NCBI GenBank assembly: GCA_003314535.1
Contig: POSG01000001.1
Span: 372,001-436,000 of the forward strand
Source of the DNA: Geobacter sp.
GTDB lineage: Bacteria > Desulfobacterota > Desulfuromonadia > Geobacterales > Geobacteraceae
DNA: 64,000 nt
Reading direction: 5' to 3'
This document shows positions 42,549-50,603 of this stretch, in pieces. Under the pieces are notes generated by a model. That model was given only the letters and a program-made list of their open reading frames with translations. It did no database searches and was not told the origin of the DNA. Position 1 is the stretch's first letter; every line of letters begins with the position of its first letter. The position numbers were made by a program, and so were the translations under genes.

Positions 42549-43057
42549 CAGCTTTCAACCGGCTCGGCCACGCCGGTGTCCCGCTCCCATCCCTCGTGCT
42601 GCAGGGTTATGGTCTGGATGCCGATGGTGTTCATGGCGCCGGCATCAAGGTCGGGCAGCGCCTGGTAATCGGAGACCCAGGCCCGGAAGAGCTTGTAGGA
42701 AATGGCCACCTGCCCCTGGAGGTTGAGGACGTTGATGATGATGTCCTTGCGGTAGTTCTTCAGGGACATGGCGGCGTCGCCCTGGATGCTGTTCACCAGG
42801 TTGGCCCAGTTTTCGAATACCGGGTCGTGGGTGAGCCCCTGCTCCAGGGTCACCGGGTCGTAACTGGTCCCCCCCGGCATGACCCGCTCGTGGGACGGGT
42901 CGTTGGAGGCGCGCCACTTCACCGGCGTGGTCTTCTTCTTCAGGGCTCCCATCTTCTTCAGCCCCGCCACCACCTTGCCGTCGATGACGACCTGGAACTT
43001 GAAGGTGCGGTAGGGATCGTGCCGATGAGTATTAACGGGAAAGAGAGGTGCTGCCAT
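42548..43057 (-). CDS. eCIS inner tube protein (Pvc1/Pvc5-like)
   Basis: The 169-residue protein matches the contractile-system tube family: NTHRHDPYRTFKFQVVIDGK at the start, a WRASNDPSHERVMPGG block, PVTLEQGLTHDPVFENW, and WVSDYQALPDLDAGAMNTIG then IQTITLQHEGW at the end. It polymerises into the inner tube. The ATG at 43057 has GGAGG 6 nt upstream. Only one tube gene is present, whereas many eCIS have two. Confidence 0.93.
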   Translation of the reverse strand: MAAPLFPVNTHRHDPYRTFKFQVVIDGKVVAGLKKMGALKKKTTPVKWRASNDPSHERVMPGGTSYDPVTLEQGLTHDPVFENWANLVNSIQGDAAMSLKNYRKDIIINVLNLQGQVAISYKLFRAWVSDYQALPDLDAGAMNTIGIQTITLQHEGWERDTGVAEPVES

Positions 43058-43378
43058 CACGTTCCTCCTTTATCGAGCTTTTGGAAAAACAGCTTATGCG
43101 AACATCATTTGCACAGCCTGTTATCTATTAAAGTGCCCATCCGGAAACTCCGTATTAAACACTACTGTAGTTTCCAGATCGGAAACGAGGATTTTTTCGT
43201 TTTGGCCAGGAAACCAAGGGGTTGCGCGGAGGCATACTGTAGTATGTCGCACAAGCAAGCCCGCTGGTTGACACCGCCAGGGCGGACAATCCGGCCTCAT
43301 CGGATTGGACAGCGAAGGCTGCCCTGAAAGGGTGAGGCCATCGGCCGAATCAAAAAGACCGTTTCCGGATGGAAACTG
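43058..43378. other. Gap of 321 bp between sheath and tube genes, mostly a repeat element
   Basis: The gap between the sheath stop and the tube start is filled by the repeat element at 43169-43377. The remaining 111 nt before the tube ribosome site hold no recognisable gene. Confidence 0.6.
43169..43377. repeat. Dispersed repeat element, copy A
   Basis: The element has palindromic ends of the form GTTTCCnnnnGGAAAC (43170-43186 and 43361-43376) and the core GCGGAGGCATACT.AGTATGTCGCACAAGCA. It matches the reverse complement of 49342-49483 over most of its length and is about 70 bp longer. It begins 2 nt after the sheath stop codon. Its first hairpin, read from the sheath side, is followed by CTTTTTG, which could attenuate transcription. 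Confidence 0.75.
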
Positions 43379-45295
43379 TTACTGTTGCGCGACTTTTTGC
43401 TGGATGCGCACGATTACGAACTCTGCCGGTTTCAATGGGGCGAAGCCGACGATGACGATCACCTGGCCCCGGTCGATGTCGCCCTGGGTCATGGTGTCCC
43501 CCAGGCCGCAGCGGACGAAGTAGGCATCGGAAGCCTTTTCCCCCTGGAAGGCGCCGGAGCGGAACAGGCCGTCCATGAACGACCCGATGTTGGCCCTGAG
43601 CGAGGCCCAGAGGTTGTGATTGTTGGGTTCGAAGACCGCCCACTGGATGCCGTTGTAGATGCTCTGCTCGATCATGATGGCGGTGCGCCGCACCGGAACG
43701 TAGCGCCATTCGGGGTCGGCCTTGGTGGCCAGGGTCCGGCTGCCCCAGATGACCGGCCCGAAGCCCGGGAGCTTGCGGATGCAGTTGATGCCCAGGGGGT
43801 TCAGCTGGTCCTGCTCGCCGTCCTCCACCGGGTACTGGATGCCGGCCACCCCGGCGAGAGATGTCTCGACCCCGGCGGGCGCCTTCCACACGCCGCGCCG
43901 GCCGTCGATCCGGGCCCACATGCCGGCGGCAAAGCCGCTGGGCGCCACCATCAGGGTTGAGGGCACGCCCGGATTGGTCTCGGCGTTGTAGAAGGGGTTG
44001 GCAACCTTGAGCCAGGGGTAGTAGACCACCGAGTAGGTCTTGGGCTTGAATCCCAGGTCGTTGACACTCTTCTCCGTCCTGAGTTCCACCCCATGGGGCG
44101 GATCGATGATGACCATGCGGCTCTTCATCTTCTCGGCATGGGCCACGGCGGCGTCGATGACCGCCTGCTCGGCCGTGCCGCCCCAGGCCTGGCCCGGCAG
44201 GCAGAGGATGCTGATGTCCCGCACCTTCTCGAAGGCGGCCAGGATGTCGTCGTAGGCGTCCTGGTCCGGTTCGCTGCCGTCGGTCCCGCCGTCAAGGCTG
44301 ACCTGGCCGGCGATGCCCGACAGCAGCGCGTCGAGGGACTGCTGGCCGGTCCGTTCGCTGCCGTCGTTGGCCATTCCCAGCAGCAAAATGGCGGCGGCGT
44401 CGGTGGCGTCTCCGGCGCCGCTGACCACAACCGCCGATGCGGCAAGGCGGGTGCCGGATGTCAGCACAATCTCATTGCCTTCAACGGCACAGGTGAAATC
44501 CTTCACCGCCGGGTTGGCCACCACCGATCCCCGCACCAGGGACTGGATGCGCGCCGCCACATCGGCGAGAGCGCTGGTATTGTCGAACTCCGCGGCGGCA
44601 AAGGTCACCGCCCGGGCCGTGCCGTCCACGGTCACGGTCATGGTCAGGTTGTTCAGGACGCTGAAGTCGGCAACACCTGACAGGTCCTGGCTGATGCTCA
44701 CGCCCAGGAGGTACTGGCTGATGTCCTGCATCTCTACGCTGATCAGCGTCGAAGCGTCGTTCACTTTGCTTTCGATGAAATCGGCAGCGTCCTCGTCCGC
44801 CACGGTCAGGTCGCTGAACCGCTCCCGTTCCCTGAACTCGGTCCCTTCCATGACCCCGACCCGCAGGATGTAGAGGCCGGGAGCGTCCTCCTTCGCTTCG
44901 AACCTGATGCGCAGGGCCTTCCCCCACTCGCCCGGGTTGGCCGCCGCAAAACGGATGATGCGGGTGTTGTCGTCCGGATTGCGCAGGAAGCCCTCGGCCG
45001 TGGCCGCGCTTCCGGCCCGGATGGCCCGCACGATGTAGGCCGCGGTCCCGCCGTTCTGGAAGAAGCTGTAGACCGCGAAGCCCATGGGGTCCCCCTCGGC
45101 CGCTTTCCCCAGGTCGCGGATACCGCCGAACTGCTCTTCGTAGTCGCTCCACTTGAACAGGAGCGTCGGTTCGGCCACCGGACCTTTCGTGGTGTAGCCG
45201 ACAAACGCCGCGGTGGATGTCCCGACCCCTTCGATGGGCTTCGAGCCGCTCGGGATCTCCTCCACATACACGCCCGGATGAAGATACGTAGGCAT
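43379..45295 (-). CDS. Contractile sheath protein (tail sheath, Pvc2-4-like)
   Basis: The 638-residue tail-sheath protein has the family start TYLHPGVYVEEIPSGSKPI and the domain SFFQNGG, a long central domain (about 180-330) rich in strands, and the C-terminal sheath core with VFEPNNHNLWASLR, FMDGLFRSGAFQG, and a final VIVGFAPLKPAEFVIVRI. It polymerises around the tube and contracts on firing. The ATG at 45295 has GGAG at 8 nt. It is the first gene of the eCIS operon. Only one sheath gene is visible. Confidence 0.93.
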   Translation of the reverse strand: MPTYLHPGVYVEEIPSGSKPIEGVGTSTAAFVGYTTKGPVAEPTLLFKWSDYEEQFGGIRDLGKAAEGDPMGFAVYSFFQNGGTAAYIVRAIRAGSAATAEGFLRNPDDNTRIIRFAAANPGEWGKALRIRFEAKEDAPGLYILRVGVMEGTEFRERERFSDLTVADEDAADFIESKVNDASTLISVEMQDISQYLLGVSISQDLSGVADFSVLNNLTMTVTVDGTARAVTFAAAEFDNTSALADVAARIQSLVRGSVVANPAVKDFTCAVEGNEIVLTSGTRLAASAVVVSGAGDATDAAAILLLGMANDGSERTGQQSLDALLSGIAGQVSLDGGTDGSEPDQDAYDDILAAFEKVRDISILCLPGQAWGGTAEQAVIDAAVAHAEKMKSRMVIIDPPHGVELRTEKSVNDLGFKPKTYSVVYYPWLKVANPFYNAETNPGVPSTLMVAPSGFAAGMWARIDGRRGVWKAPAGVETSLAGVAGIQYPVEDGEQDQLNPLGINCIRKLPGFGPVIWGSRTLATKADPEWRYVPVRRTAIMIEQSIYNGIQWAVFEPNNHNLWASLRANIGSFMDGLFRSGAFQGEKASDAYFVRCGLGDTMTQGDIDRGQVIVIVGFAPLKPAEFVIVRIQQKVAQQ

Positions 45296-45426
45296 CGTCT
45301 GCACTCCTTTCGTCAGAATGTGCGTTTCAAGACCGCGTAACCGCTTCAGTTATCATCGTTTTCGCGCGCCTGGCCATCTTCACGGAAAAAGCGGCGAAAG
45401 CCTCGTGATTCCAAATTATTATAAAA

Positions 45427-45454
45427 AATTTATCAAAGATTTTTTCTCTGTCAA
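45427..45454 (-). promoter_or_regulatory. Possible eCIS promoter
   Basis: On the minus strand TTGACA (45454-45449) is followed after 16 nt by TAAATT (45432-45427), in a stretch unusually AT-rich for this window, about 130 nt upstream of the sheath start. It is the only obvious sigma-70-like candidate ahead of the operon. The -10 match is moderate. Confidence 0.4.
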
Positions 45455-45580
45455 TCCCCCCCGGTTATTTCGAAAGGTATTCCAGGAAGCCTTGCGGGAG
45501 GCAGAAGAGATAAAAACGGTGATATATGCCGGGAAAAACTGCAGGGGAGGAAACATGCGGGGCATCACTGTTGCTGGTTG

Positions 45581-45745
45581 CTAGTGTCCCGTGCGGTTAG
45601 TTCACCGCACAAATTTTGAGGAATTTTGGTTCCTGGCAAGGCGCGGTGACGCAAGCCTAGCACGGCTAAGCTGAGGAGCCGCAACACAGCCAGGGGCCAA
45701 AACGACCACAATTTGCAGGAATGAATTAGCCGCACGGGACACTAG
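45581..45745. mobile_element. MITE-like 165-bp inverted-repeat element
   Basis: The ends are CTAGTGTCCCGTGCGG and its exact complement, and the arms keep pairing inward (CAAATTTTGAGG... / GTTTTGG... / CCTGGC), so the whole element can fold into one long hairpin. It has no ORF. It sits between the MFS gene and the eCIS promoter region, immediately after the MFS stop region. Such non-autonomous elements need a transposase elsewhere in the genome. Confidence 0.7.
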
Positions 45746-46974
45746 CTTACAACCTCGATCCCGTCGCGGAGGCCCGATTCCCGGTTCGGCTCGAGGCGCT
45801 TCCAGACTATGAGGGTGAACATCAGGGCCACGAGCTGCACCAGCGCGATGCACGCCACGCAATACGGCCAGCCCCCCTTTTCCCACAGGATGCCCGGCAC
45901 GATCGAACCGACGAAACCGCCGCAATAATAGAACGTGACATACAGCCCCACGGCCGAAGCCCGGGAATTTCCGACCGCCGCGCAAATGCCCCGGTTGGTC
46001 ACTATCTGGCAGACGAACACGCCGGAGCAGCAGAGGGTGATGCCCAGCAGCACCAGCCACAGGCTGTGCGAGAGCGTCAGGACCACCCCGGCCATGGAGA
46101 CGGACAGGGCCGAGGACAGCATCTTCCAGCCCGGCAGACGATCGGACCATTTCCCGGCCAGCGGGGTTATTGCCGCCCCGATGAGGTACACGGCGAATAT
46201 GGCGCCGAGCAGCGTGGGACCCAGGCTGAAGGGAGGCTCGGCCAGGTAGAAGGTTATGTAGGTGAACGTGCCCACCAGCGAGAACAGTATGGTGAAGCCG
46301 ATTGCGTAGATCGCCAGCAGCGGCCGGTTCCTGAAATGCCCCAGCATGTTGCGCAGCCCTGCGCCGTAATCCTCGACCCGTTTGAAGCTTTTCGCCGGGG
46401 GCAGCCAGGCGGAAACGGCCGCGGCCAGCGCCAGGTTCAACAGGCCCTGGACGATGAACACCCAGGGCCAGCTCCAGTGGTCGGACACCAGGCCGGACAG
46501 GAACCTGCCGCAGAAGCCGCCGATAACGGTGCCCGTTACGTAGACCGAGGTTACGAAACCGGCCTCGTGGGCCTCCCATTCCTCGTTTATGTAGGCGACG
46601 GCAACGGCGAACACCGCCGGGGTGAGTAAGCCCTGCACGAACCGCCAGAAGATGATCCCTGAAAGACCCGGAGAAGTGGCGATAAGCAGGCTGGAGACAC
46701 CGAGCAGATAAATAGCGGGAATTATGACTTTCTTCCTGCCCCGCATATCTGCAATCATGCCCACGAAGGGCGCGGCCAGGGCGACGGCCAGCGTGGCCGC
46801 CGAAACCGTCAGGCTGACGGCAAGCTTGGAAGCGTTGAATACCCGGTGGAACAGGGGCAGCAGCGGCTGCGTCGAGTACAGGGACAGGAAGGCGCAGAAG
46901 CCCACCAGGCCGACGGCGAAAACCTGCCGCCCGCCGCCGGCCCCGCCCTTTCGCGCCAAAATTTCGTGTTTCAT
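45742..46974 (-). CDS. MFS transporter, YnfM-like
   Basis: The 410-residue major facilitator has about 12 predicted helices and the conserved inter-helix loop GMIADMRGRKKV between helices 2 and 3, with the second copy GKWSDRLPGWK. The YnfM-type N-terminus (VGLVGFCAFLSLYSTQPLLP) suggests a sugar or drug efflux family member, but the substrate is not predictable. The ATG at 46974 is preceded by GGGG. The stop codon lies at the edge of the MITE-like element. The longer open frame upstream is not supported. Confidence 0.9.
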   Translation of the reverse strand: MKHEILARKGGAGGGRQVFAVGLVGFCAFLSLYSTQPLLPLFHRVFNASKLAVSLTVSAATLAVALAAPFVGMIADMRGRKKVIIPAIYLLGVSSLLIATSPGLSGIIFWRFVQGLLTPAVFAVAVAYINEEWEAHEAGFVTSVYVTGTVIGGFCGRFLSGLVSDHWSWPWVFIVQGLLNLALAAAVSAWLPPAKSFKRVEDYGAGLRNMLGHFRNRPLLAIYAIGFTILFSLVGTFTYITFYLAEPPFSLGPTLLGAIFAVYLIGAAITPLAGKWSDRLPGWKMLSSALSVSMAGVVLTLSHSLWLVLLGITLCCSGVFVCQIVTNRGICAAVGNSRASAVGLYVTFYYCGGFVGSIVPGILWEKGGWPYCVACIALVQLVALMFTLIVWKRLEPNRESGLRDGIEVVS

Positions 46975-47171
46975 GAAATCCCCGCGATTCCGCAGCAATC
47001 CGTCATTCCCTGGGAAACGGGCCGTCCGGCACTTCCTGCGCAACCGTCAATGATGTGGAATCGCTTCTTTTCATAACCTATCACAATACAGTTCGATTAG
47101 AAAGCTTCCGTCCGGAAAGCGTCGGTTGAGCGCAAAAACTTAATGAAAGACCCACTCTTTCCACCGGGCAA

Positions 47172-47200
47172 TTGACTTTCTATAGCTTCTGCAGTATACC
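47172..47200 (+). promoter_or_regulatory. lexA promoter
   Basis: TTGACT (47172-47177) and TATACC (47195-47200) are spaced 17 nt. The -10 overlaps the first arm of the palindrome at 47194-47211, so a repressor bound there would block the promoter. Confidence 0.6.
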
Positions 47201-47225
47201 ATACGGTATACATACTGAACAGTAT
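47194..47225 (+). promoter_or_regulatory. Paired LexA-type operators (palindromes)
   Basis: Two adjacent palindromes lie directly upstream of lexA: GTATACC-ATAC-GGTATAC (47194-47211) and ATACTG-AA-CAGTAT (47212-47225). They overlap the -10 region and are the natural autoregulatory sites. They do not match the E. coli CTG-N10-CAG spacing. Confidence 0.6.
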
Positions 47226-47238
47226 AGCGGGAGCGAAT

Positions 47239-47844
47239 ATGGACAACCTCACACCTCGTCAGAAGCAGGTTCTCGAATTCATAGCAGATTACGTCGACAG
47301 GAACGAATACCCCCCGACCTTCAGGGATATTGCGCAACACTTGGGCATCTCCGGAAACGCCGGTGTCCTCTGCCACCTGGAACAGCTGGAACGCAAGGGC
47401 TATATCCGGCGGGAACCCGGCAGTTCGAGGGGGATCATCCTCAACCGGCCGAAACGGCAGGACATGGTTGCCGTGCCCATCGTGGGAACGGTCCGGGCGG
47501 GCATGCCGGAAACGGCCTACGAGGACATCGAAGGCTACTACCCCCTGGAACGGATGCAGCTCAAGGGCGGGGCGTTCTTTCTCCGGGTCAGGGGAGATTC
47601 CATGATCAACGACGCCATCGTGGAGGGCGACCTGGCATTGATCAGGCCCCAGGAGACGGCCATGAACGGCGACATCGTCGTGGCCATGATCGACGGGGAG
47701 GCGACCCTGAAGAGATTCTACCGGGAACGGGACCATATCCGTCTGCAGCCCAGGAACCCCAACATGGACCCCATCATCATCCCGGCGGGCGAACAGGTAA
47801 GCATTGTCGGAAAGGTCATCAGGATTGTCCGTGACATCGAGTAA
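47239..47844 (+). CDS. lexA: SOS repressor LexA
   Basis: The 201-residue repressor has an N-terminal winged helix (LTPRQKQVLEFIADYV, TFRDIAQHLGIS) and a C-terminal self-cleaving serine peptidase domain: the cleavage site Ala-Gly in TVRAGMP, the Ser in VRGDSMIND and the Lys in GEATLKRF. RecA-ssDNA stimulates its autocleavage to derepress SOS genes. It heads an operon with the 84-residue gene and dinB (spacing 3 nt, then a 4-nt overlap). Confidence 0.96.
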   Translation: MDNLTPRQKQVLEFIADYVDRNEYPPTFRDIAQHLGISGNAGVLCHLEQLERKGYIRREPGSSRGIILNRPKRQDMVAVPIVGTVRAGMPETAYEDIEGYYPLERMQLKGGAFFLRVRGDSMINDAIVEGDLALIRPQETAMNGDIVVAMIDGEATLKRFYRERDHIRLQPRNPNMDPIIIPAGEQVSIVGKVIRIVRDIE

Positions 47845-47847
47845 ATC

Positions 47848-48102
47848 ATGGTGCAACGAATCAGGGAACATATCCGCGTCGGGGTCATCCACGGCCCGGG
47901 AAACAAGCTGCGCCCGGTCTGGTTCGACTGGCAGCGCAAAAAGCACGAAGTCCGGGAAGTGACCTACCACTGGCGGCACAGGGCGGGCAACGAACTGTTG
48001 CTGCACTACTCGGTGACCGACGGCACGGCCCTCTACGAGCTGGTTTACAACACTGCCAAGCAGACCTGGGTGCTGGAGAGCATCGACACGGAAAAACTAT
48101 GA
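47848..48102 (+). CDS. Small protein between lexA and dinB, unknown
   Basis: The 84-residue protein has a beta-rich composition (HIRVGVIHGPGNKLRPVWFDW, REVTYHWRHRAG, LYELVYNTAKQTWVLESID). It starts 3 nt after the lexA stop and its TGA overlaps the dinB ATG (ATGA). By position it belongs to the SOS regulon. No family is recognised. Confidence 0.8.
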   Translation: MVQRIREHIRVGVIHGPGNKLRPVWFDWQRKKHEVREVTYHWRHRAGNELLLHYSVTDGTALYELVYNTAKQTWVLESIDTEKL

Positions 48103-49343
48103 CCGGCGACCGGATCATCATGCACATCGACATGAACGCATTCTTCGCGTCCATCGAGCAGCAGAACAACCCGGACCTGAGGGGCAAGCCCATTGCGGTC
48201 ATCGGCAGCGCCAAGCGGACCGTGATCACCACCAGCTCCTACGAGGCGCGGGCTTTCGGCGTCAGGACCGGCATGAACACCTGGGAGGCCCGGCAGAAAT
48301 GCCCCCACCTCATCTTCGTGGTCGGCGACAACCGGAAATACACCTGGACATCGCGCGGGATCGTGAAACTGATGCTCCAGTACACGCCGCTCGTGGAAGT
48401 CTTTTCCATCGACGAAGCGTTCCTCGACGTGACCGGATCGACAGGCCTGTTCGGCAGTGCGCAACGGATTGCCTATCTTTTGAAGGCAGAGATCAGGCAT
48501 CACTTCGGCATCACCTGCTCCATCGGCATCGCCCCCAACAAGCTCCTGGCCAAGCTGGCCTCCGATATGAAGAAGCCGGACGGGCTGACGGTCATCGGGC
48601 CGGAGGACGTATCGGCCGTCCTGGAGAAGATACCCGCGGGGGACCTGTGCGGGATCGGCAGGAAGACGGTCCGGCAGCTGGCGCTCTACGGCATTTCCAC
48701 CTGCGGGGACCTGGGGAGGTTCCCCGTCGGAATTCTCAGGAAGCGCTTCGGCGTCATCGGGGAGCAATTGAGCCGGATGGGAAGGGGTATCGATGATTCC
48801 CCCGTCATCCCGGCGGAGGATGCCGAAGACGTCAAATCGGTGGGCCATTCCATGACCCTTGAGCGGGACATCGAAGACCGGGGGGAAATACTCAGGTTCC
48901 TGCTCCAGTTGAGCGAAATGGTGGGCCGGCGGGCCAGGCGCTACCGGGTATGGGGAAAAACGGTCACCCTCTCCATCCGGTACGCGGACTTCGACACCTG
49001 GACGGGAAGGCAGGAAACCCTGGGGGATTTCATCAACCTGAGCGGGGACATCTACCGGGCAGCCGTCACCATCCTGGACACCCTCACCCTGCTCCAGCCG
49101 GTGCGGTTGCTGGGGGTGCGGCTGAGCAACCTGCGCCATGCCTCCAGCCAGCTCCCCCTGTTCCCCGAAGAACGGAAAAAGGCCATGCTGGCCGATGCAA
49201 TGGATGAGGTAAACGACCGCTACGGGGATTTTTCGGTCACCTTCGCCAGCCTGCTGGACAGCGAGAAAGCCCAGGGGAAAGGGAGCCATGTCATCTCCCC
49301 GGCCTGGAGGCCGGAGGGGATCAGGTTCGTTGACGTGAAGTAG
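48099..49343 (+). CDS. dinB: DNA polymerase IV
   Basis: The 414-residue Y-family polymerase performs error-prone translesion synthesis. Seen are IIMHIDMNAFFASIEQ, the second metal-site motif FSIDEAFLDVT with catalytic Asp/Glu, SIGIAPNKLLAKLASDMKKP, and the helix-hairpin-helix GIGRKTVRQL. The little-finger domain follows. It lies in the lexA operon, so it should be SOS-inducible. Its stop codon is the start of repeat copy B. Confidence 0.95.
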   Translation: MTGDRIIMHIDMNAFFASIEQQNNPDLRGKPIAVIGSAKRTVITTSSYEARAFGVRTGMNTWEARQKCPHLIFVVGDNRKYTWTSRGIVKLMLQYTPLVEVFSIDEAFLDVTGSTGLFGSAQRIAYLLKAEIRHHFGITCSIGIAPNKLLAKLASDMKKPDGLTVIGPEDVSAVLEKIPAGDLCGIGRKTVRQLALYGISTCGDLGRFPVGILRKRFGVIGEQLSRMGRGIDDSPVIPAEDAEDVKSVGHSMTLERDIEDRGEILRFLLQLSEMVGRRARRYRVWGKTVTLSIRYADFDTWTGRQETLGDFINLSGDIYRAAVTILDTLTLLQPVRLLGVRLSNLRHASSQLPLFPEERKKAMLADAMDEVNDRYGDFSVTFASLLDSEKAQGKGSHVISPAWRPEGIRFVDVK

Positions 49344-49483
49344 TTTCCATTCGGAAAGGGTGCTTTTTTGCCCTGGCTCTGTCAATCTGCAGGATTGCTT
49401 GTGCGACATACTGAAGTATGCCTCCGCACAATCCCTTGATCTCCTTGCCAGGACAAAAAATCCCCTCTTTCCGATCTGGAAAC
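49342..49483. repeat. Dispersed repeat element, copy B
   Basis: This begins within the dinB stop codon (TAG) with AGTTTCCATTCGGAAA followed by GGTGCTTTTTT. It contains the core TTGTGCGACATACT.AAGTATGCCTCCGC, and ends in TTTCCGATCTGGAAAC. It is the reverse-complement counterpart of 43169-43377. Orientation relative to the preceding gene is the same in both copies. Confidence 0.75.
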
Positions 49484-49520
49484 GGCATCATGTTCGTCTT
49501 GTTTTTCAGGTCGAAACAAA

Positions 49521-50456
49521 CTAACGGTCGCGGCCCCCGCCCTTTCCTTCAGGCCTTCCCTGGCCGCCTTGATGCTGCGGTTCCATCCTGCGCTCCTGGC
49601 CTTTGGGCTGGCCATGCTGCTGTTGCATCTGGTGCTGTTGACCCTGGGGTCGCGGCTGCTGCTGTTGCATCTGGTGCTGCTGGCCCTGGGGTCGCGGCTG
49701 CTGCTGTTGCATCTGGTGCTGCTGGCCCTGGGGTCGCGGCTGCTGCTGTTGAAACTGGGACCGTGGCTGCTGTTGCATCTGGCGCTGCTCAACCCGTGGC
49801 TGCTGCATCTGTCTCGGTTGAGCCTGCGGCCGGGGTTGTTGCGGCGGGGGCTGTTGAACCTGCGGTTTCATCTGCCGCTGCTGCATCTGCCGCTCCCGCA
49901 TCTGCTGCTGGTGCCGCTGGACCTCGGGCATCTGCTGGTACTGCTTTTGCCGCTGATTTCTCAGCTCCATTCTCTGCTGTTGCGGTCGGGGCTGATAGTT
50001 CTGCACGTTCCAGGTCCTCTTCTTATCCCAGTAACGGTTATTCTGCCAGGTCTTCCAGTTCTGCTGCAACCGTCTTTCGGGAATCGGCGCATAGTTCCAC
50101 CGGTGCCCGTACCAGCTGCGCTCCCGGTAGTACCTTCTCCAGCCGGGATCCACATCATAATAGAATCTCGGAACATAGTTGTAATAACCCCAGCCCCGGT
50201 TGTAATAATGGGAGCGGTACCAGCGCCCTTCCCAGAAGCGCCACCACCAGCCGTTCCAGAAAAACAGGTCCACATCGATTGCCGGGGCAACGTAGACATA
50301 GTCCGTGTCAGGGAGCACGATCAATTCGGGCGGCGCTGCGAACACGATGGGCGGCGGCAGGCCTATGTTGATGCTTACGCTCACCTCAGCCATGGTCGGG
50401 ACAGGAAAAACCGCCGTCATGGCAAACAAGAACGTTCCAAGAAGTACCTTTTTCAT
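49521..50456 (-). CDS. Exported Gln/Arg/Pro-rich repeat protein
   Basis: The 311-residue protein has a signal peptide (1-22, ending near PTMA), then an aromatic-rich region (about 70-130) with WNGWWWRFWEGRWYRSHYYN-type sequence. The C-terminal half (about 160-311) is a Gln-rich low-complexity segment with three copies of a 14-residue repeat, QQQQPRPQGQQHQM. No enzymatic motif is present. The ATG at 50456 has GGAGGTAACTC upstream; the longer open frame lacks support. Function is unknown; extracellular or outer-membrane location is plausible. Confidence 0.75.
   Translation of the reverse strand: MKKVLLGTFLFAMTAVFPVPTMAEVSVSINIGLPPPIVFAAPPELIVLPDTDYVYVAPAIDVDLFFWNGWWWRFWEGRWYRSHYYNRGWGYYNYVPRFYYDVDPGWRRYYRERSWYGHRWNYAPIPERRLQQNWKTWQNNRYWDKKRTWNVQNYQPRPQQQRMELRNQRQKQYQQMPEVQRHQQQMRERQMQQRQMKPQVQQPPPQQPRPQAQPRQMQQPRVEQRQMQQQPRSQFQQQQPRPQGQQHQMQQQQPRPQGQQHQMQQQQPRPQGQQHQMQQQHGQPKGQERRMEPQHQGGQGRPEGKGGGRDR
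49620..49760 (-). repeat. 42-bp tandem repeats inside the Gln-rich gene
   Basis: About three near-identical 42-bp units (14 codons, QQQQPRPQGQQHQM) follow one another in frame, with almost no synonymous differences. This suggests recent expansion by slippage and possible length variation between strains. Confidence 0.7.
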
Positions 50457-50603
50457 TGAGTTACCTCCTTTATCCATTATCCGGGCCGCTTCACGAAGGC
50501 TAACCTTTCCCCGGATTGTGAGATGAGTCTATCGGCTTCCATTTCGGGAAGCAAGACCAGTTTATTACCTCGTCACTTGCATGTCAACGTGCAGCAGGGA
50601 ACA

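Noticed and set aside
25336-45295. Prophage interpretation of the tail gene cluster
   Set aside because: No capsid, portal, terminase, integrase or lysis genes; presence of DUF4255, AAA+ ATPase and LysM/tube adapter points to eCIS.
45602-46579. 325-aa minus-strand frame overlapping the MFS gene
   Set aside because: Gly/Pro/Arg-rich shadow in another frame of the MFS gene and MITE; no family features.
47140-49409. Minus-strand frames opposite lexA and dinB
   Set aside because: The plus-strand genes are unambiguous; the reverse frames show no conserved motif.
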